64,000 nucleotides of DNA, from positions 44,585 to 108,584 of the forward strand of contig JAPPGF010000017.1 of the NCBI GenBank assembly GCA_028875075.1, written 5' to 3'. How positions within the stretch are numbered: position 1 is the first letter of the stretch; each line of letters starts with the position of its first letter. Below the pieces are notes generated by a model. That model was not told the origin of the DNA and searched no databases. It worked only from the letters and a program-made list of their open reading frames with translations. This stretch comes from Gemmatimonadota bacterium. Its GTDB lineage: Bacteria; Gemmatimonadota; Gemmatimonadetes; Longimicrobiales; Gaopeijiaceae. Positions 1 through 7,780 of this stretch are shown here, piece after piece. The position numbers and the translations under genes are program-made.

Positions 1-417
1 ATCGTCCTGATCTTCTCGGTCGCGAGCTTCGGGATCGCCAACACGATGTTGATGGCCACCTTCGAGCGGCGGCGCGAGTTCGCGGTCATGCTCGCGCTCG
101 GCGCGTCGCCCCGCTCCGTCGTGGGCACGGTGCTCTCCGAGGCGGTCGCGATCGGCGTCATCGGGCTCGGCCTGGGCACCGCCGTCACCGCGCCCCTGCT
201 CGTCTGGTTCGCGCTCGCCCCGCCCGACCTCAGCTGGCTCTACGGCAACGTCACCATCGAGGGCGTGCTGCTCACGCCGACGCTCCGCGTGGGCGCGAAC
301 GTGCCGGCATGGACCTGGGCGACGGTCGGGCTGATCCTGACGGCGCTGCTGTCCGCCGTCTATCCGGCGGTCCGCGCCGCGCGCGTGCCGCCGGCCGACA
401 CCCTGTCGGGGCTCTAG
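1..417 (+). CDS. FtsX-like ABC permease, C-terminal part (cut by window start)
   Basis: The reading frame is open from base 1, so the N-terminus lies outside the window. The visible 138 residues are the C-terminal half of an MacB/LolC-type permease. A membrane helix is followed by the segment NTMLMATFERRREFAVMLALGA, typical of FtsX domains after the third helix (written here only as a family cue: ER-x-EFAVMLALG). A second hydrophobic stretch and a last helix with the terminal signature YPAVRAARVPPADTL follow. The stop is 2 bases before the GTG of the next permease, so the two are almost certainly one operon. Family knowledge: these permeases pair with a LolD/MacB ATPase to move lipoproteins or other envelope substrates. 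The substrate is unknown. Confidence 0.9.
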   Translation: MVLIFSVASFGIANTMLMATFERRREFAVMLALGASPRSVVGTVLSEAVAIGVIGLGLGTAVTAPLLVWFALAPPDLSWLYGNVTIEGVLLTPTLRVGANVPAWTWATVGLILTALLSAVYPAVRAARVPPADTLSGL

Positions 418-419
418 CC

Positions 420-1697
420 GTGATCTTCCCGATCCTCGTCCGGCTGGCGCTCAGGAACCTGCGCCGCTACCTGCGCCGCACGGTGCTGACCGCGTCGGCG
501 ATGATGGTCGGGGGCGCGTTCCTCGTCTGGTCGATGACGATCGACCGCGGGAGCCACGAGCAGTGGGTCGACTCGGGCGTGCGCCTGGGCAGCGGACACG
601 TGACGGTCGAGCGGCCCGAATACCGCCTGCGCCGCCGGATCGAGGACCGCCTGACGGCCGACGTTAGCCGCGCCGCGGAACGGGCGCTGGCGTCTCCCGA
701 GATCGCGCCCCACGTCGTGGCCACCTCGGCCAAGCTCGACGTCAACGGGCTGGCGAGCTCGGCGGCCGGGGCGCGTCCGGCGCAGATCGTGGGGGTCGAC
801 CCCGTCGCCGAAGCGGATTTCGGCGCGCTCGACGACGAGGTGATCGAGGGGCGCTACCTGGAGCCCGGCGACCGCCTCGGGGCCTACGTCGGAGTCGACC
901 TGGCCCGGAGCCTGGAGCTCGACATCGGCTCGCGCTTCGTCGTGCAGGCGCAGGACGCCCAGGGCGAGATCTCGGGGCAGCTGCTCCGGGTCGTCGGGAT
1001 CTTCCGGAGCCGCGTGCCCGCCATCGACCAGGGGACGATCCACATCCTTCGGGAGACGGCCGGCGAGTGGCTCGGCTCGGGCGGCGACGTGACCAACGTA
1101 GCCATCCTGCTCGAGGGCAGCTCCGCCACGGCGGAGGTCGCGAGCCGCATGGAGCGCGCGCTCTCGGAGCCCGTCGCGCGGGGGGAGGCGCGCGTCCTGG
1201 GATGGCGCGAGGCCAACCCCGTGCTCGCCGACGCCATCGCGATCGACGAGTTCGGCAACTACGTGATCCAGGGGTTCCTGTTCGTCATCATCGCGTTCGG
1301 GATCGTGAACACCGTGCTCATGTCGGTGCTCCACCGGCAGCGTGAGTTCGGCGTGCTGCGCGCGCAGGGGCTGACGCCCGGCCAGACGGGCACCCTCGTC
1401 CTGATCGAGGGCCTCACGCTGTCGGCCGTCAGCGGACTCGTCGGCGTGGGGCTCGGCCTCCTCGGCACGTGGTACTTCTTCGGCGACGGGCTCGACGCGT
1501 CGGTGTTCATGCAGGGGATGGACGAGCTGACGGTATCGGGCGCCGCCATCGATCCGATCATCGTCCCGATCTTCGGCGTCAGGCTCATCGTGCAGATCGT
1601 CGTGTTCATCCTGGCCATCGGCGCGCTCGCGTCCGTCTATCCGGCGCTCCGCGCGGCCCGGGTCGACGTGACCGAGGCGATGAAGTTCGACCGCTAG
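420..1697 (+). CDS. FtsX-like ABC permease with MacB-type periplasmic domain
   Basis: A 425-residue permease. I chose the GTG at 420 because it directly follows the stop of the previous gene and starts the expected N-terminus (IFPILVRLALRNLRRYLRRT), a cytoplasmic basic stretch before the first helix. A periplasmic MacB_PCD-like domain spans about residues 45-270. Three C-terminal helices follow, with the FtsX marker NTVLMSVLHRQREFGVLRAQG near residues 300-320 and the terminal YPALRAARVDVTEAMKF. Together with the preceding permease and the ATPase at 1796 it forms a complete heterodimeric LolCE- or MacB-like exporter of the inner membrane. The exact substrate cannot be told from sequence. Confidence 0.92.
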   Translation: MIFPILVRLALRNLRRYLRRTVLTASAMMVGGAFLVWSMTIDRGSHEQWVDSGVRLGSGHVTVERPEYRLRRRIEDRLTADVSRAAERALASPEIAPHVVATSAKLDVNGLASSAAGARPAQIVGVDPVAEADFGALDDEVIEGRYLEPGDRLGAYVGVDLARSLELDIGSRFVVQAQDAQGEISGQLLRVVGIFRSRVPAIDQGTIHILRETAGEWLGSGGDVTNVAILLEGSSATAEVASRMERALSEPVARGEARVLGWREANPVLADAIAIDEFGNYVIQGFLFVIIAFGIVNTVLMSVLHRQREFGVLRAQGLTPGQTGTLVLIEGLTLSAVSGLVGVGLGLLGTWYFFGDGLDASVFMQGMDELTVSGAAIDPIIVPIFGVRLIVQIVVFILAIGALASVYPALRAARVDVTEAMKFDR

Positions 1698-1795
1698 GCG
1701 ACCGCGACGATGCTCGTCCGTTCACGGAAAGCGGGCCCCGGCAGCTGGCCGCGGGGCAAAGGCGGCAGGTCTTGTTCAACTTGGTGTGAGGCGCC

Positions 1796-2497
1796 ATGAC
1801 AACGAGCGACACGCCAGCCGCCCGGACCGAGGGCGTCTGGAAGATCTTCCAGCAGGAAGCCGAGTCCGTGCAGGCGGTCCGGGGCGTAAGCCTGACGATC
1901 GAGCGCGGCGAGTTCACCGCGCTCGCGGGCCCGTCGGGCTCGGGCAAGACGACGCTGCTCAATCTGATCGGCGGCCTGACCCGCCCCACGCGCGGCCAGG
2001 TCTGGGTGGCCGGGCACGAGGTCAGCAGCATGTCGAGCCAGCAGGTGGCGCGACTCCGGCTGAGGGAGGTCGGCTTCGTCTTCCAAGCCTACAACCTGCT
2101 GCCCGTGCTGACGGCGCTCGAGAACGCGGAGTTCCCGATGCTGCTGCAGGGCGTGGACGTGGCGGAGCGTCACGCGCGGGTCCGCGAGCTCTTCCAGCGC
2201 ACGGGGATGGAGGGGCTCGAGGACCGGCGCCCGGGCAAGCTGTCGGGCGGACAGCAGCAGCGGGTCGCCGTGCTGCGGGCGGTGGCCAGCCGGCCGGCCC
2301 TGGTGCTCGCGGACGAGCCGACGGCGAACCTCGACTCGGCGACCAGCGAAGCGCTCCTGGACGTGATGGCCGAGCTCAACCGCGACCTCGGAGTGACCTT
2401 CGTCTTCGCCACGCACGACGGCCGCGTCATGGAGCGCTGCAGGCGGCTCGTCCGCATGGTGGACGGGGCCGTGGGCGAAGACGAGCGCCGGACCTAG
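1796..2497 (+). CDS. ABC transporter ATPase, LolD/MacB family
   Basis: A 233-residue cytoplasmic ATPase. Walker A is GPSGSGKT at residues 45-52, the Q-loop follows in GFVFQAYNLLP around 93-103, the signature LSGGQ is at 149-153, Walker B LVLADEP is at 169-175 and the H-loop histidine is near 207 (ATHD). The length and the extended signature QQQRVAVLRA fit the LolD/MacB group. It lies 98 bases after the second permease on the same strand and presumably powers that pair. All catalytic motifs are intact. It could serve lipoprotein release, antimicrobial export or another envelope function; I cannot separate these. Confidence 0.95.
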   Translation: MTTSDTPAARTEGVWKIFQQEAESVQAVRGVSLTIERGEFTALAGPSGSGKTTLLNLIGGLTRPTRGQVWVAGHEVSSMSSQQVARLRLREVGFVFQAYNLLPVLTALENAEFPMLLQGVDVAERHARVRELFQRTGMEGLEDRRPGKLSGGQQQRVAVLRAVASRPALVLADEPTANLDSATSEALLDVMAELNRDLGVTFVFATHDGRVMERCRRLVRMVDGAVGEDERRT

Positions 2498-2569
2498 AGT
2501 GGCCGCGTCCGTGCCACGCCCCGTAGCTTGAGGCCCCCGATCCTTCCCGTCACGAGGAGATGGTTTCCG

Positions 2570-3847
2570 ATGAGGTTTCGAGCACGGAGCTTGCGACTGA
2601 GCACGCCGGCGCTCGCGGCGGCGCTCACCCTGTCGTGCGGCGAGAGCACGGGCCCCTCCCCCTCCCCCTCCGGCTTCGAGCCGGGGCTGCTCGGGGCGGT
2701 CACTCTGGAGCAGGGCGAGCCGGTGCGGATCCGGTCGCTGCTCTCGATGAGCGGGGCACCGTCGCTGGGCGAGGCGGCCCGCCGAGCCGCCGAACTCGCG
2801 GTCGCGGACATCGGCACGGTGCAGGGCCGCGACATCGACCTGGGCGACGCGCTCGACTCGATGTGTTCGCCCGAGGGAGGCGAGGCGGCGGCCCGGCAGG
2901 TCGTCGCCAACCCGCAGGTCGCGGGCGTCATCGGGACCAACTGTTCGGCCGCCGCGGTCGCGGCCTCGCCGGTGATCAGCGGGGCGGGCTACGTCATGGT
3001 CGCGCCGAGCACGACTTCTCCGCTCCTCACGTCCGACCTCGCCGGCAACGCGAATCCCGACAACCACCCGGGCTACTTCCGGGTCTCGAACAACGATCTC
3101 TACCAGGCCCGGGCCCTGTCCGACTTCGCGTTCAACCAGCTGGGGCTCCGGCGCGTCGCGACCGTGCACGACGGGGACCCGTACACGTCGGCCCTCGTGG
3201 AGGCCTTCGCCTCCGCGTTCGGGGCGCTGGGCGGGCAGATCCCGGCCGAGGCGTCGATCGAGAAGCGGCAGACGGACATGACACAGGTCCTGAGCGAGTT
3301 CGCGGCGGCCGGGCCCGACGGGATCTTCTTCCCCCTGTTCGCGACCGAAGGCTCGGCCTTCGCCCAGCAGGCCCGGACCTTCGACGGACTCGAAGGAGTG
3401 ACACTCGTCTCCGGTTCGGCTCTCCTGGTCGCCGACGTTCTCTCCATGCCGCACTCGGAGGGGATGTACTTCGCGGGACCGGAGTCTGACTTCGGCTCGA
3501 ACGTGAACGAGGCGACGGGCCAGAGCGGCGAAGCCGTGCTAGCGGCGTACGAGGCCGCGTACGGGGGGGCGCCGCCGTCGCCCTACTGGGCGCACGCGTA
3601 CGACGCGACGACCCTGCTTCTCACCGCCATCGGCTCGGTCGCGGTCGAGGAGGGCGAACGCCTGCACATCGACCGCGCCGAGCTGCGCGCCGAGCTCGGC
3701 CGGATGCGCTTGCAAGGCCTCATCGGGGAGATCTCCTGCGACGACTTCGGCGACTGCGGCACGCAGCGGATCAACATCGTCCACCACACGGACTCGCGGG
3801 TGAGCGACGTGGCGCAGCTGCCGGTCGTATACCGGTTCGCTCCCTGA
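2570..3847 (+). CDS. ABC-type (Leu/Ile/Val-like) substrate-binding lipoprotein
   Basis: A 425-residue periplasmic-binding-protein type 1 (Peripla_BP_6) family member. The ATG at 2570 is chosen over an upstream TTG because GAGGAGA lies about 9 bases before it and because it gives a proper lipoprotein signal: basic start, hydrophobic core, lipobox LTLSC near residue 22. The mature protein has the family features GVIGTNCSAAAVAASPVISG, a hinge region and the terminal-third motif PYWAHAYDATTLLLTAI. Family knowledge: these proteins bind amino acids, amides or other small ligands for HAAT-type importers. No importer permease is nearby, so it may act with a distant transporter or as a sensor. Its last 40 codons and about 210 downstream bases are duplicated at 10611-10942. 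Confidence 0.88.
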   Translation: MRFRARSLRLSTPALAAALTLSCGESTGPSPSPSGFEPGLLGAVTLEQGEPVRIRSLLSMSGAPSLGEAARRAAELAVADIGTVQGRDIDLGDALDSMCSPEGGEAAARQVVANPQVAGVIGTNCSAAAVAASPVISGAGYVMVAPSTTSPLLTSDLAGNANPDNHPGYFRVSNNDLYQARALSDFAFNQLGLRRVATVHDGDPYTSALVEAFASAFGALGGQIPAEASIEKRQTDMTQVLSEFAAAGPDGIFFPLFATEGSAFAQQARTFDGLEGVTLVSGSALLVADVLSMPHSEGMYFAGPESDFGSNVNEATGQSGEAVLAAYEAAYGGAPPSPYWAHAYDATTLLLTAIGSVAVEEGERLHIDRAELRAELGRMRLQGLIGEISCDDFGDCGTQRINIVHHTDSRVSDVAQLPVVYRFAP

Positions 3848-4057
3848 TCCTAAGTCCAACACGACAAGTGGCGAGCCGCGCTTTGCCCTGTTCGCTCATC
3901 CGGCTCATGGCGCGACGCCCTCAACAGGAGTTAGCAAGTTCGAATACTGCAACTCCCTATTGAGCCTACGCGGTTCCGGTATTCCCATTCCCGCCACCCT
4001 CCCCCGCCTAGCGGAAGTTGCACGCCGTGTGGCTTCGCCCACCCAATTGCCGCCGAA
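3725..4057 (+). repeat. Direct repeat, copy A (3' end of binding-protein gene plus downstream DNA)
   Basis: This 333-bp stretch covers the last 40 codons of the binding-protein gene and 210 bases beyond it. It recurs with a few substitutions and small indels at 10611-10942, and its last 68 bases recur at 7654-7724. The noncoding part contains a short imperfect hairpin: GGAGTT and GCA pairing with TGC and AACTCC around a TTCGAA core near 3929-3958. In copy C one stem base differs (A to G) but the U-G pairing is kept. The hairpin could be a terminator-like or mobile-repeat structure. The remaining bases up to 4193 show no gene. Confidence 0.85.
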
Positions 4058-4193
4058 GAACGAGGGGACCCAGAAGAGGAGCCCTCCCTAAGGCCATCCA
4101 GGCTCAGCGGCGCCGCGTCCCGCATCGTCTCCGCCATCGCACCGTCTGGCACCATTGGGCTGCCTAAGCCAGCATTCCCCACTTACAGGTGGA

Positions 4194-4436
4194 CTATTTC
4201 CACGGGCTGTCGGGAGGGATGCACGGGCCACCGTAGGGTGGCTGCGGGTTCACTTGAGGAGGAGGATTGGTGACAAAACGCTTTACCAGCACGTTCGCGC
4301 CCCACGCGGTGGTGGTCGGACTCACGGCCACCGTCGTGGGACGAGGCCGATCAGGCAGCGGTGCGACAGGGCTGTCGCCGTCCCCGCAACCCGACGCCAA
4401 TGCCAGAACCGCCAACAAGGCGGGCATCTTCATCAT
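4194..4436 (-). CDS. Putative short lipoprotein
   Basis: An 80-residue reading frame with a convincing lipoprotein signal peptide: MMKMPALLAVLALASG followed by Cys, then a Pro/Ser/Thr-rich stretch (SPVAPLPDRPRPTTVAVSP) like the linkers in front of Ig-like domains of surface proteins from this kind of genome. It ends soon after with a Pro-rich tail, so it may be a truncated larger lipoprotein. No good ribosome-binding site is visible and the gene lies in a repeat-rich region. I do not recognise a family. Low confidence that it is expressed. Confidence 0.4.
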   Translation of the reverse strand: MMKMPALLAVLALASGCGDGDSPVAPLPDRPRPTTVAVSPTTTAWGANVLVKRFVTNPPPQVNPQPPYGGPCIPPDSPWK

Positions 4437-4891
4437 CGTTCGGCAACAGCTCATTCGGACTGCGCAAGGGGCCGTAGGGATCACCTGTCCGATTCTAGGG
4501 GCCGGACCGTCGCGCTACTCGCAGAATGCACGAGGTCTCGACAGACCCTTCCTCGCCGGCGCTTGGCTCTCGAAACTATAAGTAAGGTTGGATGCGTGAT
4601 GTGGCGAGCCGATCAGTGAGTGCATGCGGCTCCTCAATGACTGCTCGAGGAGGAGGCCTAGAGTCTTGCCGCTATAATCGTCCATGAAAGTCGCCGCGAC
4701 GGGCTCACAGGCCGTTTTCGGGTGTTGGACGGGCACTTTCAGGAAGGGTACGGGCCATAGGATCGCCTCTGACGGACGATCGTCGGTCTCGGAGCGGGTA
4801 GGGCGTGCCGTTGGCTAGTGAGCTTGTCGGCGGCGACGCTCCGGATGGCAGGGTTGGTCGTCCGCGCCGTGGCCCGGCTCAATCCCACGAA
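4437..4891. other. Intergenic stretch without recognisable gene
   Basis: About 455 bases between two short minus-strand genes. I see no frame with protein-like composition, no tRNA and no strong hairpin plus T-run. Short frames here look like shadows. Confidence 0.5.
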
Positions 4892-5182
4892 CTACGCGAT
4901 GAGAATGACGGCGACCAGGACCACGTCCAGCGCGGCCGTGACTCCAAAGGCGAGCGCCATCTGAAAGCGCGCCAGTCGCGTCTCGGGCGTGCCCAGGAAC
5001 AACGCGCCCACATTCGCCAGGAAGAACAGTCCCCAGGTCCACGCGGTGGCCCCCCCGATCAACTCGGCGGCTAGAAGCGCGCGCAATTGTTCCGCTGTCG
5101 CCGTAGGCAGGATCAAAGCGGGCAGCCAGGCAAGCAGTGTGCGGAGGCGGCCGTGGACGATACGTCGTGCGTGCCCGGTCAT
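4892..5182 (-). CDS. Small hypothetical membrane protein
   Basis: A 96-residue protein with three hydrophobic segments: about residues 14-28 (LRTLLAWLPALILP), 44-62 (AWTWGLFFLANVGALFLG) and 74-96 (ALAFGVTAALDVVLVAVILIA). A GGAG lies about 12 bases before the ATG on the minus strand. The amphipathic spacing and lack of low-complexity sequence suggest a real inner-membrane protein, but I recognise no family. It stands alone, with no operon partner. Confidence 0.6.
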   Translation of the reverse strand: MTGHARRIVHGRLRTLLAWLPALILPTATAEQLRALLAAELIGGATAWTWGLFFLANVGALFLGTPETRLARFQMALAFGVTAALDVVLVAVILIA

Positions 5183-5414
5183 CGGCGGTAGTCACTCCAG
5201 GCCTTAGGTGGCGGATGTGCCATGCTGGAGCGAGGTGACCGCGCCAGCACAGCCAAGTCGCTGTCCTGGTGAAGCACAGCCGCGCCGACTCGAATGGCCA
5301 CTGGCTAGCCCGCCGAGTTCGGAGGCGCTTTGGCTCGGTTGAAGTTACGCCTTGACCGGCCCGATTCCGCCAGAGTTCAGCAGAACGCGACCTGTATCGG
5401 TGAGCGGCTAGGGG

Positions 5415-5615
5415 TTGACGGGGACGGTGCAGCCGGGTCCCGACCCCAGCGTCCGAGTGACGGTCCGGTCGACGGAATGCCCGTGGGAGGGCGTGTACGC
5501 GGGGGCTTGTGAGAGCGCGACCGCCACCCTGCGGGTTACGGGTCCGTTCGTCCTCTTAGACGAGCGATGCGAGGCTCTCGGGAGCACGACACTGAGCCTG
5601 GTCCTACAGAAGTAG
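5415..5615 (+). CDS. Possible truncated hypothetical protein
   Basis: A 66-residue frame opening with TTG. The C-terminal part (VTVRSTECPWEGVYAGACES, then FVLLDERCEAL and a terminal LSLVLQK) has three cysteines and beta-strand-like alternation, as in the end of an extracytoplasmic beta domain. There is no signal peptide and no clear ribosome-binding site, so this may be the 3' remnant of a longer secreted protein. Family unknown. Confidence 0.3.
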   Translation: MTGTVQPGPDPSVRVTVRSTECPWEGVYAGACESATATLRVTGPFVLLDERCEALGSTTLSLVLQK

Positions 5616-5648
5616 GAAACCGTTACGCCGGTTGCAGCGAGACCTAGA

Positions 5649-5800
5649 CTAGGCATTCCCGCCCCGGCTTTCTGCGATCCGCTCCCGCATCCACTTGTCC
5701 ACTTCCGCCTCGATCCAGCCAACCGCGCGTGCACCTAGCGACACCGGCCGAGGGAAGCGCCCTTGGTCCAACCGCACTATAGATGGTGCTCCGCGACAAC
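5649..5800 (-). pseudogene. AlpA-like excisionase/regulator remnant, frameshifted
   Basis: The C-terminal 40 residues (from VRLDQGRFPRPVSLGARAVG through IEAEVDKWMRERIAES) match the second half of AlpA-type DNA-binding proteins, where FPRPV-L-G-RAV-W-EVD-W is characteristic. The helix-turn-helix cue LSRSTIY is encoded just upstream but in a different frame (about 5780-5800), and no start codon with the expected N-terminus exists. So it is a decayed gene. AlpA proteins are usual cargo of integrative elements, where they control integrase or excision. That fits the integrase fragment at 10964. Confidence 0.6.
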
Positions 5801-5855
5801 GGGACGCACACGGCGGGCGATTGCGGCGTGTAACGTGACGCGCTACAGTGGAATC

Positions 5856-6128
5856 ATGAGGATCAGGCACAAAGGCCTGCGGGCGCTGCACGAGCGGGAC
5901 AATCCCGCCCGGGTGCCTGCGGGTCTCGTGCTACGGCTCAAGCGTATCCTGTTCCGGCTGCAGGAGGCGACGCATCCGCGAAGTGCCGATGCGCCGGGCT
6001 TCCGGCTACATCCCCTGAAGGGCGACCGCGCGGGCCAGTGGAGCGTCCGCGTCTCGGACAATTGGCGCGTAGTGTTCCGCTTCGAGGACGGTGAGGCCGT
6101 GGACGTGGACCTGATCGACTATCACTGA
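5856..6128 (+). CDS. higB: HigB-type toxin (RelE superfamily)
   Basis: A 90-residue protein starting at ATG 5856 (MRIRHKGLRALHERDNPARV). It has the HigB family layout: an N-terminal RHKGL-x-x-LHE helix, the helix LVLRLKRILFRLQEA, then FRLHPLKGDRAGQWSVRVSDNWRVVFRF, the beta-core of the RelE fold with the conserved basic residues used for mRNA cleavage on the ribosome. The HigA-type antitoxin starts 19 bases downstream; toxin-first order is typical for higBA. Family knowledge: HigB cuts translated mRNA at A-rich codons. The pair lies in the block between the direct repeats at 3725 and 10611. Confidence 0.9.
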   Translation: MRIRHKGLRALHERDNPARVPAGLVLRLKRILFRLQEATHPRSADAPGFRLHPLKGDRAGQWSVRVSDNWRVVFRFEDGEAVDVDLIDYH

Positions 6129-6147
6129 CCGCACGGGAGCGTTGACC

Positions 6148-6462
6148 ATGAACGACATTGCAAGCGAGCAGGTCGGTCCCATGGCGAACCCGCCGCACTT
6201 GGGCGAACTGATCCGCGAGAGCATGGACGACGTGGGCTGGAACGTGACCGAAACGGCGGCGCGGCTCGGCTGCGAGCGCGGCACGCTGTCGCGTCTGCTG
6301 AACGGCAAGGCGGGAGTGTCGGTGAACATGGCGCTAGCGCTGCAGGACATCGGCTGGGGCACCGCCGAGCACTGGATGCGGATGCAGGCGAGCTACGAAC
6401 TTGCACAGGCGCGACGTGACCGGATGGCGACGGAAGGGCGCACGAGGGCGCTGCACGCATGA
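6148..6462 (+). CDS. higA: HigA-type antitoxin (XRE family)
   Basis: A 104-residue Cro/C1-type DNA-binding protein. I prefer ATG 6148, which has GGGAG about 9 bases upstream; ATG 6181 (MANPPHLGELIRE) is also possible and is where family alignments usually begin. The helix-turn-helix runs through NVTETAARLGCERGTLSRLLNGKAGVSV (recognition helix GTLSRLLNG), followed by LALQDIGWGTAEHWMRMQASYELAQARR, the usual HigA tail. It should neutralise HigB and repress the operon. The two genes are separated by 19 bases. Confidence 0.92.
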   Translation: MNDIASEQVGPMANPPHLGELIRESMDDVGWNVTETAARLGCERGTLSRLLNGKAGVSVNMALALQDIGWGTAEHWMRMQASYELAQARRDRMATEGRTRALHA

Positions 6463-6511
6463 TCAAGGCTCGCGCCGTCCGCACCGTCGACTCAAGCTGA
6501 TACGCTTGTCT

Positions 6512-7081
6512 ATGCCGGAACTGATCCACTCTGGGAACCAAGGAGGAGCAACCTCGCCGCAACGTATTGTCCTTGCGCTACTCTTCCTATCGCTTGCCGC
6601 TTGCGCGGGCCCCACCGGGCCGCAGGGTCTCGCTGCTCAGGATCTTCTTACCGATCGGGGAAAGAGCTGTAGGGTAACTCGGGTTCTGGATGGAGATACG
6701 TTCGACTGCGTTCCATATGGGCGGATTCGCCTTCTCATGGTCGATACTCCCGAATGGAATCAGGGTACGCTTGGACCGCGCGCGACGGCCGCCTTGTCGA
6801 GCATGATTCCCGTCGGGATGAGAGTAGAGTTGGAGACGGATGTCGAGCCGGTGGGGCCGTACGGTCGCCTACTGGCCTACGTTTACCTGCCCGATGGCCG
6901 CATGGTCAACGAGGAACTGTTGCGGCGGGGCATGGCGCTGTTGGCTGTTTACCCACCCAATACCCGCTACTTGGCACGGTTTCGAGAAATCGCCGAGGAA
7001 GCTAAAGACCGGCGTAGTGGATTCTGGGCCGAGAGCGGGTTCGACTGCACCCCTTACGGGTTTCGTAGAAACCTCTGTTGA
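6512..7081 (+). CDS. Secreted thermonuclease-family (SNase) lipoprotein
   Basis: A 189-residue protein. Residues 19-32 are hydrophobic (IVLALLFLSLAAC) and end in a lipobox, followed by GPTGPQG, a short collagen-like tract also seen in the lipoprotein at 21221. The SNase fold follows: VLDGDTFDC (the Asp that binds Ca), IRLLMVDTPE with catalytic Arg and Glu, and GPYGRLLAYV with the second catalytic Arg. The final FDCTPYGFRRNLC adds a cysteine pair. The start is uncertain: a strong AAGGAGGAG lies at 6540-6548, downstream of the ATG chosen here. The likely role is extracellular or surface nucleic-acid degradation, for nutrition or defense. Confidence 0.85.
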   Translation: MPELIHSGNQGGATSPQRIVLALLFLSLAACAGPTGPQGLAAQDLLTDRGKSCRVTRVLDGDTFDCVPYGRIRLLMVDTPEWNQGTLGPRATAALSSMIPVGMRVELETDVEPVGPYGRLLAYVYLPDGRMVNEELLRRGMALLAVYPPNTRYLARFREIAEEAKDRRSGFWAESGFDCTPYGFRRNLC

Positions 7082-7112
7082 GGCACGGAGCCGGCGACCA
7101 CGTGGGCCTCGA

Positions 7113-7593
7113 TTACCTGGGTGGGGTTGGCATTGGCCAGTTCTGCCTCGCTCCTTCGTTGCCAATGCCACGGAGTTGATCCCGCGTGATGCCCAACTCA
7201 TCAGCAAGCTCTCGCCTGTAGCGTTCCTGGAGTTGGTCCACTAGTTCGAAGTGCTGCGTGAAATCGTCTATTGTCACGGCGTTCTCGATCGGAAACACAC
7301 GATCCGCTTCAGCCTGACCTCGATCCTCCGCACTGACCAGTCGCCTATAGACTGCCCATCCGTTCCCGCGTTGCGAATCCAAGCCCTCCCACGGTTTTTC
7401 CGCGCTGACCGTCGGCCCGTGTGTCGCCCGATTCATCTAGGAGTTGGTCAATCGGTTCTGGCCGTTCTTGGTCAGTCACAGATTCTGGAACGGGCGCCGG
7501 GCGAGGGCGGGCGTCATCAGCATCGTCGATACATGCAACGACGACGTGCCCGGCAAGCAAGGACCAGAACACTCCGGTCAGAAGACGACGCAC
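7113..7593 (-). pseudogene. Hypothetical lipoprotein, apparently split by a frameshift
   Basis: The 5' part opens at GTG 7593, with GAGGAGG 6 bases upstream, and gives a lipoprotein signal (RRLLTGVFWSLLAGHVVVAC) and an Asp/Pro-rich linker. That frame ends at 7345. A second frame overlapping it from about 7436 continues protein-like to 7113 (WAVYRRLVSAEDRGQAEADR, then IDDFTQHFELVDQLQERYRR and ELADELGITRDQL). The change of frame near 7430 best explains one gene of about 160 codons with a single indel; two overlapping genes are the alternative. I recognise no family. It sits just upstream of repeat copy B. Confidence 0.5.
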
Positions 7594-7653
7594 AGGGACC
7601 CTCCTCAAGGTGGGCAGGCAAACGGTGGGATGCGGTCGTGCGACCTCACTTCC

Positions 7654-7724
7654 TCCCGCCACTCTCCCCCGCCTAGCGGAAGTTGCACGCCGTGTGGCTT
7701 CGTCCGCCCAATTTCGGCGAAAGA
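7654..7724 (+). repeat. Direct repeat, copy B (short)
   Basis: About 70 bases matching the end of the repeat at 3990-4057 and 10874-10942, with the core CCGCCTAGCGGAAGTTGCAC and the following CGCCGTGTGGCTTCG. It lies in the same orientation as copies A and C, and marks an additional junction inside the accessory block. Confidence 0.8.
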
Positions 7725-7780
7725 CGGGAGGCGGACTCGAACGGGACGACTCGAAAAGATGCCGGCTGTATTCTGCGTGT

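Noticed and set aside
1694..3454. 586-codon open frame on the minus strand
   Set aside because: Antisense to clearly coding ABC ATPase and binding-protein genes; composition (Arg/Gly/His-rich) is that of a high-GC shadow.
3929..3960. TTCGAAT in the repeat as a tRNA T-loop
   Set aside because: The surrounding bases form a different hairpin and no cloverleaf can be folded.
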